Shown in pieces: positions 8,195 through 15,012 of a DNA stretch of 38,088 nt. The notes under the pieces are model-generated. The model ran no database searches. It saw only the letters and a program-made list of their open reading frames with translations, and was not told the origin of the DNA. Location of the stretch: positions 1-38,088 of the forward strand of contig NZ_BCQR01000121.1 in assembly GCF_001552175.1 (NCBI RefSeq), given 5' to 3'. The position numbers and the translations under genes were made by a program. Positions within the stretch are counted from its first letter, which is position 1. Each line of letters opens with the position of its first letter. This DNA comes from Actinomadura kijaniata NBRC 14229 (lineage in GTDB: Bacteria; Actinomycetota; Actinomycetes; Streptosporangiales; Streptosporangiaceae).

Positions 8195-9316
8195 CTACGA
8201 GGAAGCCGCCCCCTGGGCGATCTCATCGGCGATCACCGCGTCCACCTCCGCCTTGCGCTCGGCCTCCTCGGCGGCGAAGCGCTCGGCGTCGAGCCGCTCG
8301 GCGATCTCCTCGTCCTGGCGCATCAGCGCGTCCAGGTCGGACCGGGCGGCGTCCAGCGCGCCCATCTCCTCGAACGTCGCCTGGATCCTGTCGCTCCACA
8401 GCCCGATGTCCTTCACGCACGGCACGATCCGGCTGAACAGCAGGCTCTGGAACGCCCGCATGTACGGCGAGTTCCGCACCATCTCGTCCACCTCGGCGAC
8501 CGGGACGCCGAAGTTCTCCCAGATCTCGCGGCCCCGGATGCGGTCGCGCATCAGGTGGCAGCCCTCGACGACGAAGTCCTCGCGCTCCTTCAGCTCCGGG
8601 GCCGACAGCTCCTTGTAGTAGTCGCGCAGCGCCAGCCGCCCGAACGCCACGTGCCGCGCCTCGTCCTGCATCACGTACGCGAGGATCTGCTTGGGCAGCG
8701 GCTTGGTCGTCATGTCGCGCATCACGCCGAACGCCGCCAGCGCCAGCCCCTCGATGAGCACCTGCATCCCCAGGTAGGGCATGTCCCACCGGGAGTCGCC
8801 GAGGGTCTCGTCCAGCAGGCCCTGGAGGTTGGTGTTGATCGGGTAGACCATCCCGATCTTCTCCTGGAGGAACCGCGAGAAGACCTCGACGTGCCGGGCC
8901 TCGTCCATCGTCTGCGTCGCCGAGTAGAACTTGGCGTCCAGGTCCGGCACCGACTCCACGATCCGCGCGGCGGTGACCATCGCGCCCTGCTCGCCGTGCA
9001 CGAACTGGGAGAACTGCCACGACGCCGAGTGCCGCCGCAGCTCGCCCCGGTCGCGTTCGCTCATCCTGTCCCAGTACGGCGTCCCGTAGATCGCGAGCGA
9101 CTGGTCGGGGACGCCCAGCACGTCGTGCGGGTCCACCTCCAGGTCCCAGTCGATGCGTTTCACCGAGTCCCACTGCCGGTCCTTGCCCTTCTGGTACAGG
9201 GCCAGCAGCCGGTCGCGGCCGTCGTCGTACTCCCAGGTGAAACGGGCGTCGCCGGTCAGGGGGACGTTCCAGGTGGACGTGGGCACGGGTCGGGTGTACA
9301 GCTCATGGGTCGACAC
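8195..9316 (-). CDS. Ferritin-like diiron-carboxylate protein (putative oxygenase)
   Basis: 373 aa, mostly helical. Two EXXH metal-binding motifs, MDEARH (E139, H142) and QDEARH (E219, H222), plus E109 (HGEQGAM) and E189 (LIEGLAL), give the six ligands expected of a ferritin-like diiron site. The spacing resembles diiron oxygenases and ribonucleotide-reductase R2-like proteins more than iron-storage ferritins. The C-terminus is a long charged, probably coiled helix ending in AEEAERKAEVD. GTG at 9314-9316 chosen because GGAGG is 4 bp upstream; an ATG at 9394 would lie inside the operator. First gene of a two-gene unit with the SDR and divergent from a TetR gene, so likely under its control. 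The reaction is unknown: hydroxylation, N-oxidation or desaturation are all possible. Confidence 0.8.
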   Translation of the reverse strand: MSTHELYTRPVPTSTWNVPLTGDARFTWEYDDGRDRLLALYQKGKDRQWDSVKRIDWDLEVDPHDVLGVPDQSLAIYGTPYWDRMSERDRGELRRHSASWQFSQFVHGEQGAMVTAARIVESVPDLDAKFYSATQTMDEARHVEVFSRFLQEKIGMVYPINTNLQGLLDETLGDSRWDMPYLGMQVLIEGLALAAFGVMRDMTTKPLPKQILAYVMQDEARHVAFGRLALRDYYKELSAPELKEREDFVVEGCHLMRDRIRGREIWENFGVPVAEVDEMVRNSPYMRAFQSLLFSRIVPCVKDIGLWSDRIQATFEEMGALDAARSDLDALMRQDEEIAERLDAERFAAEEAERKAEVDAVIADEIAQGAASS

Positions 9317-9344
9317 GGGGCCTCCACGGCGAGGACGCGGGCGG

Positions 9345-9379
9345 ACGTACGGTGTACGTTCGACGTACGTTGTACGTAC
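9345..9379. promoter_or_regulatory. Compound operator of overlapping ACGTAC/GTACGT dyads
   Basis: ACGTAC-GGT-GTACGT (9345-9359), GTACGT-TCG-ACGTAC (9354-9368) and GTACGT-TGT-ACGTAC (9365-9379) are three perfect 6-bp-arm dyads with 3-bp spacers, sharing half-sites. They lie between the divergent diiron-protein and TetR genes, overlapping the probable -35 region of the tetR promoter (TAC AGT at 9396-9401 is a -10 candidate). Very likely the binding site of the adjacent TetR protein. Confidence 0.7.
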
Positions 9380-9426
9380 CGTGTCACGCGTCACTTACAG
9401 TGTCAACGGTGCGAAGGAGAGGCCCC

Positions 9427-10077
9427 ATGGACCCTGGAACGGCGGAGCCCCGCCCGGCCCTCACCCGCGCCCGCATCGTGCGCGCCGCCGTCGACCTGAT
9501 CGAGCGCGAGGGCCCCGACGCGCTGTCCATGCGCGCCGTCGCCGCCGAGCTCGGCGTCGCGGTGATGTCCCTCTACAACCACGTCCCCGGCAAGGCCGCG
9601 CTGTTGCAGGGCGTCGCCGAGCACGTGGTGTCGGGCATCGACCTGGGCGGCGACCCGGCCGAGGACTGGGCCGACCGCGCCCGCGCCCTGGTGCGCGCGT
9701 TCCGGAAGGTCGCCCACGACCATCCGCGCTGCATGACGGTCGTGCTCAGCCACAAGATCGACTTCCCGATGGGGATGCGCCCCGCCGAACGCGCCCTGGC
9801 CCTGGCCGCCGAGGCGGGCTTCGACGGCCCCGCCTCCGTGCGGATCATGCGGGCGCTGATGGCCTACGCGCTGGGCGCGCAGATGCGCGAGGTCGGCATG
9901 GCGAAGATGCTCGACCGCCTGCCGGGCGATCCGGCCGAGTCGTTCGCGGCGCTGGACCCGGCGGAGTTCCCGCACGTCGTCGCGCTCGCCCCGGAGCTGA
10001 CCCGCAACGACGCCGAGTCCGACTTCGAGTTCGGCCTGGACCTGCTGATCGCGGCCGTGGAGAACCTGCCCCGCTGA
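9427..10077 (+). CDS. TetR-family transcriptional regulator
   Basis: 216 aa. N-terminal helix-turn-helix at about 15-60: RARIVRAAVDLI, then LSMRAVAAELGVAVMSLYNHV, the typical recognition helix, and KAALLQGVAEHV. The C-terminal ligand domain has the RALMAYALGAQ type helix and resembles the TetR_C_1 group that includes TetR itself. ATG at 9427 follows AAGGAGAGG. Divergent from the diiron protein and SDR genes, with a compound dyad operator in between, so it most likely represses them and itself until a ligand binds. Its stop codon abuts the stop codon of the next TetR gene on the other strand, with no gap. Confidence 0.85.
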   Translation: MDPGTAEPRPALTRARIVRAAVDLIEREGPDALSMRAVAAELGVAVMSLYNHVPGKAALLQGVAEHVVSGIDLGGDPAEDWADRARALVRAFRKVAHDHPRCMTVVLSHKIDFPMGMRPAERALALAAEAGFDGPASVRIMRALMAYALGAQMREVGMAKMLDRLPGDPAESFAALDPAEFPHVVALAPELTRNDAESDFEFGLDLLIAAVENLPR

Positions 10078-10686
10078 TCACTCCGCGACGTACGGCGACA
10101 GCCCGCGCCAGCAGAAGTCCGTCATGTAGCGCGCGGCCTCGTCCACCGTCACCTCCGGATGGCCGGTGCGCCACAGCGCCAGCCGCTCGGACGCGCCGAT
10201 GATGATCTCGGTGTAGGCGGTGACGACCGCCTCGGGGGCGTGCGGGGCGAACGCCGCCAGCGTGGCCGCGATCAGCTCGCTCTGCTGCCGCCGCGCCGCC
10301 TCGACCGCGTCCACGCCCTGCTGCGGCACCGACAGCGGCTGGCGCAGCAGCATCGCGAACGTCAGGCTGTGCGAGTCGATGAACCCGAAGTAGGCCCGCA
10401 TCCCGCGCCACAGGATGTCCTCGGGGTCGGTCGCCCCGGCCATCGCCTTCTGCGTGACCTCGAACAGCTCGGCCTTGGAGCGGTCGAGGCACGCCTGGAG
10501 CAGCCCCTCCTTGGAGCCGAAGTACTCGTAGATCATCGGCTTGGACACGCCGCACCGCTCGGCGATCTCGTCCATGGAGGCGCCCTGGTACCCGCGCTCG
10601 CCGAACACCCGCTCGGCGACGTCGAGCATCTGCCGTTCGCGTTCGGGCCGTGACATCCGCCTGCGGCGCGGTGTGGTGCCACTCAC
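10078..10686 (-). CDS. TetR-family transcriptional regulator
   Basis: 202 aa. N-terminal HTH: RERQMLDVAERVF, then ASMDEIAERCGVSKPMIYEYFGSKEGLL (about 30-58). The C-terminal domain has the aromatic and hydrophobic helices of ligand-binding TetR proteins (MRAYFGFIDSH, TDFCWRG). GTG at 10684-10686 taken as start; an internal ATG at codon 11 is possible. Divergent from the Baeyer-Villiger-type monooxygenase gene with tandem dyads between them, the same layout as EthR and EthA of Mycobacterium, so it is probably the repressor of that gene. Confidence 0.85.
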   Translation of the reverse strand: MSGTTPRRRRMSRPERERQMLDVAERVFGERGYQGASMDEIAERCGVSKPMIYEYFGSKEGLLQACLDRSKAELFEVTQKAMAGATDPEDILWRGMRAYFGFIDSHSLTFAMLLRQPLSVPQQGVDAVEAARRQQSELIAATLAAFAPHAPEAVVTAYTEIIIGASERLALWRTGHPEVTVDEAARYMTDFCWRGLSPYVAE

Positions 10687-10718
10687 ACGAAAATCCTATC
10701 TATTGGATCTACCGTCAG

Positions 10719-10753
10719 TAACCTACTCGAAGTAACTTACTGGGAGTAGGTTA
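10719..10753. promoter_or_regulatory. Tandem dyad operator between tetR and the monooxygenase gene
   Basis: Outer perfect arms TAACCTACTC (10719-10728) and GAGTAGGTTA (10744-10753). Inside, two dyads share a centre: AACCTACT-CGA-AGTAACTT (10720-10738, two mismatches) and AACTTACT-GGG-AGTAGGTT (10734-10752, one mismatch). Lies in the 85-bp divergent gap, 18 bp before the monooxygenase ATG, so binding there should block both genes. Confidence 0.7.
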
Positions 10754-10771
10754 TCGGTGAGAGGGCACGGC

Positions 10772-12232
10772 ATGAGCGAGCGATCCCCGGCCATCGTCAT
10801 CATCGGCTCCGGCTTCGCCGGGCTCGGGATGGCGATCCAGCTCAAGAAGAACGGCTTCCACGACTTCGTCGTCCTGGAGAAGAGCGGGGCCCTGGGCGGC
10901 ACCTGGCACGACAACACCTATCCCGGGTGCGCCTGCGACGTGCCGTCGCACATGTACTCGTTCTCGTTCGAGCTGAACCCGCACTGGTCGCGGATGTTCG
11001 CCCCGCAGCCGGAGATCCGCGCCTACATGGAGCGCACCGCCGACAAGTACGCCGTGCGCGACCACATCCGCTTCCACAGCCACGTCGAGGCGATGGAGTG
11101 GAACGACGAGACGGCCCGCTGGACCGTCAGCCTCGCCGACGGCACCACGCTCACCCCCAAGGCGATCGTCTCCGGCATCGGCGCGCTGCACATCCCGTCC
11201 TACCCGGACCTGCCCGGCGCCGAGCGGTTCCGGGGCGCGGCGTTCCACTCCGCCGAATGGGACCACGGCTACGACCTGACCGGCAAGCGCGTCGCCGTCG
11301 TCGGGACGGGCGCGTCGGCGATCCAGTTCGTGCCGAAGGTCGCCGAGAAGGCCGAGAAGCTCGTGCTGTTCCAGCGCACCCCGCCGTGGATCCAGCCGAA
11401 GCCCGACAAGAGGATCCCGGCCGCCGTCCGCCGGATGTTCGCGACGGTGCCCGGCGCGGCCCGCGCGTTCCGCAACGGCATCTACTGGACGCTGGAGGCC
11501 CGCGCGGTCGGCTTCACCATCGACCCGCGCCTGTCCGGGGCCATGCGCAGGCTGGCCCTGCACCAGCTGAACAAGCAGGTCCGCGACCCGGAGCTGCGCG
11601 CCAAGCTGACCCCCGACTACACCATCGGCTGCAAGCGCGTCCTGCTGTCCAACGACTACTACCCGGCCCTGACCAGGCCCAACGTCACCCTGGAGACCTC
11701 CGCCATCGCCGAGGTGAGGGAGAACTCCATCGTCACCGCCGACGGCGTGGAACACGAGGTCGACTGCATCATCTATGGCACCGGCTTCAAGGTGACCGAC
11801 GCGCTGTCGGAGCTGCGGGTGACCGGCCGGAACGGCATCAAGATCCAGGAGGTGTGGGCCGACGGCATCGAGGCCCACCACGGCACGACCGTGCCCCACA
11901 TGCCGAACTTCTTCATGCTGCTCGGCCCCAACACCGGCCTCGGCCACAACTCGGTCGTGTTCATGATCGAGGTGCAGATCCAGCACGTGCTGAGCTGCCT
12001 GCGCCTCCTCCAGCGCAGCGGCGCCGACACCATCGAGCCCCGGCCCGAGGCCGCGCGCCGCTTCAACGACCGCCTCCAGCGCCGCCTGCGCCGCGCCGTC
12101 TGGAACGAGGGCGGCTGCCACTCCTGGTACCTGGACGAGAACGGCGTCAACCGCACGCTGTGGCCGGGCCACACCTTCGAGTTCTGGGCGGGCAGCCGCA
12201 AGGCCAAGGAAGAGGAGTACCTCGTCCGCTGA
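10772..12232 (+). CDS. Flavin-dependent monooxygenase, Baeyer-Villiger type I
   Basis: 486 aa. FAD-binding GSGFAG at 12-17, LGGTWHDNTYPGCACDVPS block (41-59), Baeyer-Villiger fingerprint FxGxxxHxxxW (F153, G155, H159, W163), NADPH-binding GTGASA at 178-183, and the ATG-like IIYGTGFK motif near 335. These define type I BVMOs, which use FAD, NADPH and oxygen to insert an oxygen atom next to a carbonyl group, or to oxidise heteroatoms. ATG at 10772 has GAGAGGG 6 bp upstream; GTG at 10757 is less likely. Probably controlled by the divergent TetR. With the SDR and diiron protein it may form an oxidative route for a lipid or ketone. A stable hairpin follows the gene. Confidence 0.88.
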   Translation: MSERSPAIVIIGSGFAGLGMAIQLKKNGFHDFVVLEKSGALGGTWHDNTYPGCACDVPSHMYSFSFELNPHWSRMFAPQPEIRAYMERTADKYAVRDHIRFHSHVEAMEWNDETARWTVSLADGTTLTPKAIVSGIGALHIPSYPDLPGAERFRGAAFHSAEWDHGYDLTGKRVAVVGTGASAIQFVPKVAEKAEKLVLFQRTPPWIQPKPDKRIPAAVRRMFATVPGAARAFRNGIYWTLEARAVGFTIDPRLSGAMRRLALHQLNKQVRDPELRAKLTPDYTIGCKRVLLSNDYYPALTRPNVTLETSAIAEVRENSIVTADGVEHEVDCIIYGTGFKVTDALSELRVTGRNGIKIQEVWADGIEAHHGTTVPHMPNFFMLLGPNTGLGHNSVVFMIEVQIQHVLSCLRLLQRSGADTIEPRPEAARRFNDRLQRRLRRAVWNEGGCHSWYLDENGVNRTLWPGHTFEFWAGSRKAKEEEYLVR

Positions 12233-12250
12233 CGACGCCCGTCGTTCCCC

Positions 12251-12284
12251 GCGGGGGGCCTCGCCGCCGGCGACGGCCCCCCGC
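12251..12284. terminator. Bidirectional terminator hairpin
   Basis: GCGGGGGGCC (12251-12260) pairs with GGCCCCCCGC (12275-12284), and the inner TCGCCG/CGGCGA extends the stem with one bulge. It lies between the convergent monooxygenase and TetR genes and can serve both. Confidence 0.7.
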
Positions 12285-12298
12285 TCGCGTTCCCGCCG

Positions 12299-12955
12299 TC
12301 AGCCGCCCTGGAGGTCGGGGGCGAACAGCGGGCGGATGCCCGCGATGATCTGCCGGATGATCGGGCGCTGCTCGGCCGGGGTGCGCCCCCGCAGCCCGAG
12401 CACCGGGTCCAGCCCGTCGTAGTACGGCGCGAGCGCCAGGTGCGGCAGCAGCATCAGCAGCAGCGTCGCCAGCACGTCGACGTCGGAGTCGGGACGGATC
12501 TCCCCGCGTTCCTTCCACAGCTTCAACGTGGGGTGGATGACCTGGAGATAGTGCTGGTTGGCGGTGTCGCGCACCACCGAGCGCACATTGTTGTCCAGCT
12601 CGAAGTTGGTGGCGGCGGTGACCGCGCGTTCCAGGGGATGCTCGGCGATGTACTCGGTCCACTCGCACAGCACGTCGACCAGCCACTCGTCCAGCGTCTG
12701 GTCGAAGTCGAGCCGCACGATGCGGCGTTCCATCTCCTCGCGCATCCGCCGCGACGTCTCGTCGCACACGAACGCGAAGAACTCCAGCTTGTCGGTGAAG
12801 TACTGGAACAGCGAGCCCTTGGCGATCCCCGCCTCGCGGGCGATGGTGTTGAGGCTGCCGGTCGAGTAGCCGTGTTCCCCGAACTCGCGCATCGCCGCCT
12901 CCAGCACGCGCTCGCGCTTGGCGACGTTCAGCCTGAACCACGTCGACGTGGGCAT
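12299..12955 (-). CDS. TetR-family transcriptional regulator
   Basis: 218 aa. HTH at about 12-58: KRERVLEAAMREFGEHG, then SLNTIAREAGIAKGSLFQYFTDKLEFF. The C-terminal ligand domain is long and helical and contains a conserved-looking LLMLLPHLALAPYYDGL segment. Convergent with the monooxygenase gene. The ATG lacks a strong ribosome site; GGAG is about 12 bp upstream. A 13-bp palindrome 72 bp upstream is a plausible operator. Third TetR in 3.5 kb; whether it joins the control of the oxidative cluster is not known. Confidence 0.82.
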   Translation of the reverse strand: MPTSTWFRLNVAKRERVLEAAMREFGEHGYSTGSLNTIAREAGIAKGSLFQYFTDKLEFFAFVCDETSRRMREEMERRIVRLDFDQTLDEWLVDVLCEWTEYIAEHPLERAVTAATNFELDNNVRSVVRDTANQHYLQVIHPTLKLWKERGEIRPDSDVDVLATLLLMLLPHLALAPYYDGLDPVLGLRGRTPAEQRPIIRQIIAGIRPLFAPDLQGG

Positions 12956-13336
12956 GGGAGTGGGTTGCTCCGTCCTGCCTTGGGCCGGGGACGCTCCGAA
13001 GGGGAGCGCAGCGCCGCCCGGTCTGACCTGATGATCAGGGTATCCGGCGCACCGCCGGGTCGCGCACGGATTCTGTCAGAGCCGTGCGCGACGCCCCCGT
13101 CACGGGAGACGTCAGGAAAAACCCGCGTCACTGCCGCAACTTTTTGGTCCTGTCCGGACATCTACCTATGCGACCACGTACGGGACCGCCTCGGCTCAGG
13201 GGCGTCCGTATCCGAAGGAGCGAGCGGATGCGGACTGAGGCGGTCCGTGGTCACCCCCCAACGGAACCCCGGCCCCGTCCCCGCTCGGACGCCGGGCGCG
13301 CCGCGACGCCGCGGCGCGGAACATGGAGGTGGCACC
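12956..13336. other. Intergenic region between TetR and the lysyl-oxidase-like gene
   Basis: 381 bp. Contains the palindrome at 13027-13039 and then lower-GC sequence (around 13120-13180) that probably holds the promoter of the downstream secreted protein. A short frame starting at ATG 13228 with AAGGAG upstream runs in another frame and is not convincing. Confidence 0.4.
13027..13039. promoter_or_regulatory. Palindrome CCTGAT-G-ATCAGG
   Basis: Perfect 6-bp arms around a single G, upstream of the TetR gene that ends its promoter region here. A likely autoregulatory operator, by position only. Confidence 0.4.
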
Positions 13337-14953
13337 ATCGCCATCACACGCAACGGCGTGCGCACCACCGTCATCCTGACGGCCGCCGCGACCGCCGCCG
13401 GCTACATCCTCGTGGGCCTGCCCGCGCAGGCGGAGGAGGCGGCGCCCGGCTCGCTGCGGCTGATGACGGTCTCGCCGAGCGCCGTCCTGGACAGCGACCG
13501 GCAGAACAACGTCAACCTCACCATCGGCGCCTACCTGGCCGCCGACCGGGCGCCGTTCGAGGTGCGGCTGAACCGGAGGTCCTACCACGAGCCCATCACC
13601 GCCACGCAGGTCATCCGGCACGGCGGCGAGGTCACGCAGCGGAGGCTGCCGAACGGCCTGGTGAACGACTTCACCGGCTTCCCCGACATGGTCCGCACGA
13701 CCGTCACCGACGCCAAGGGCAAGAAGGTCGTGGACCAGAGCACGGCGTTCTGCCCCAACACCTACGAGCCCAGCCGCCTGCGGCCCGACGCCCCGACGCG
13801 GAGCGGGTACCCGACCGCCTGCCCGGAAGGCCCGGCCAAGGCGTTCGCGCTCGGCACGGTGCTGGGCGTCGAGGGAGGCTGGGCCGCCAACGTCCAGGAC
13901 GGCGGGTACGTGGCGCCGGTCAAGCTGCCGCCGGGCAAGTACACCGCCAAGGTCGAGATCGCGAAGAAGTACCGGGACCTGTTCGGCATCGCGGGCGGCG
14001 CCAAGACCGTCAAGCTGACGGTGAAGCGGCAGGACCCCCGCGGCCGGTCGGCCGAGCAGCGGGCCCGCTCCCGCGTTCCCGTCGGCGGGCACATGGCGCA
14101 CTGGCTGCGCGTCCAGGGCAAGGGCGACGAGCTGGCCAAGCGCCCGCCCGCCGACGTCGCCAAGCCCAAGGCCGCGCCGCCGAAGGGCGCGGGCCGCGCA
14201 CCGGCCACCGGGCCGCGCCCGGACCTGCGCTCGCTCCCGGCGTTCAACATCGTCGTCCAGCGGATCGCGCCGGACCCGAAGAAGCCGAAGGTCAAGCGCG
14301 ACTACCTGACGTTCGCCGCCACCGTGTGGAACGGCGGCACCTCGCCGCTGGTGGTGGACGGGTTCCGGCGTCCCGGCAAGGACACGATGGACGCCTACCA
14401 GTACTTCTTCGACGCCAAGGGCAACGAGGTCGGCCACGCCCGCACCGGCGACTTCCAGTGGGACCCGCGTCCCGGCCACATCCACTGGCACTTCCTGGAC
14501 TTCGCCAACTACAGCCTGACCGACGCCGCCAGGAAGCACGTCGTCAAGAGCCAGAAGGAGTCGTTCTGCCTGGCCAACACCGACGCGGTCGACTACACGA
14601 TTCCCTACGCCAAGTGGCGGCCCAGCAACACCGACCTGTCCACCGCCTGCGGCTCCCAGTGGTCGGCGTCGATCCGCGAGGTGCTGGAGGTCGGCTCCGG
14701 CGACACCTACGACCAGTACCTGCCGGGCCAGGCGTTCGACCTGACCGGCATCAGGAACGGCACCTACCACATCAAGGTCACCGCTAACCCGGTGCGCCGC
14801 CTGCACGAGCTGGACACCGGCAACAACGTGTCCTACCGCAAGGTGGTCATCGGCGGCACCGCCGGCAAGCGCACCGTGACGGTGCCCCCGGTCGGCCTGG
14901 TCAAGGAGACCCCGCCGCCGGCCTCGCCCCGCCCGCCCCAGCTCGGTCCCTGA
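13337..14953 (+). CDS. Secreted lysyl-oxidase-like protein
   Basis: 538 aa. A signal peptide (AITRNGVRTT, hydrophobic core, cleavage after PAQA) leads an extracytoplasmic protein. The C-terminal half carries GHIHWHF with H381, H383 and H385, the copper-binding H-x-H-x-H of the lysyl oxidase family (PF01186), followed by LDFANYSL and a Cys-containing core (ESFCLANTDAV, STACGSQW) ending in LDTGNNVSYRKV. Known members oxidise lysine side chains; in bacteria the target is unclear. A linker of Pro, Ala, Lys and Arg separates an N-terminal beta-rich half. Start: GGAGGTG followed by 5 bases then ATC, giving a perfect signal peptide; GTG at 13247 is the conventional alternative but adds a low-GC3 stretch that looks noncoding. 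Function assignment good, start uncertain. Confidence 0.75.
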   Translation: MAITRNGVRTTVILTAAATAAGYILVGLPAQAEEAAPGSLRLMTVSPSAVLDSDRQNNVNLTIGAYLAADRAPFEVRLNRRSYHEPITATQVIRHGGEVTQRRLPNGLVNDFTGFPDMVRTTVTDAKGKKVVDQSTAFCPNTYEPSRLRPDAPTRSGYPTACPEGPAKAFALGTVLGVEGGWAANVQDGGYVAPVKLPPGKYTAKVEIAKKYRDLFGIAGGAKTVKLTVKRQDPRGRSAEQRARSRVPVGGHMAHWLRVQGKGDELAKRPPADVAKPKAAPPKGAGRAPATGPRPDLRSLPAFNIVVQRIAPDPKKPKVKRDYLTFAATVWNGGTSPLVVDGFRRPGKDTMDAYQYFFDAKGNEVGHARTGDFQWDPRPGHIHWHFLDFANYSLTDAARKHVVKSQKESFCLANTDAVDYTIPYAKWRPSNTDLSTACGSQWSASIREVLEVGSGDTYDQYLPGQAFDLTGIRNGTYHIKVTANPVRRLHELDTGNNVSYRKVVIGGTAGKRTVTVPPVGLVKETPPPASPRPPQLGP

Positions 14954-14976
14954 TCCGTCCGGTCACCGACGACAGA

Positions 14977-15012
14977 GCGCGGGGCACCCGTCACGAGCCG
15001 GGTGTCCCGCGC
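14977..15012. terminator. Terminator hairpin overlapping the end of the PucR gene
   Basis: GCGCGGGGCACCCG (14977-14990) pairs with CGGGTGTCCCGCGC (14999-15012) over 14 bp with one G-U type mismatch and an 8-nt loop. It lies between convergent genes, and the PucR stop codon sits in the loop. Confidence 0.65.

Noticed and set aside
6495..8618. Plus-strand 707-codon frame across the transferase and SDR region
   Set aside because: Mixture of shadow frames of the transferase (plus) and of the SDR and diiron genes (minus); no family resemblance.
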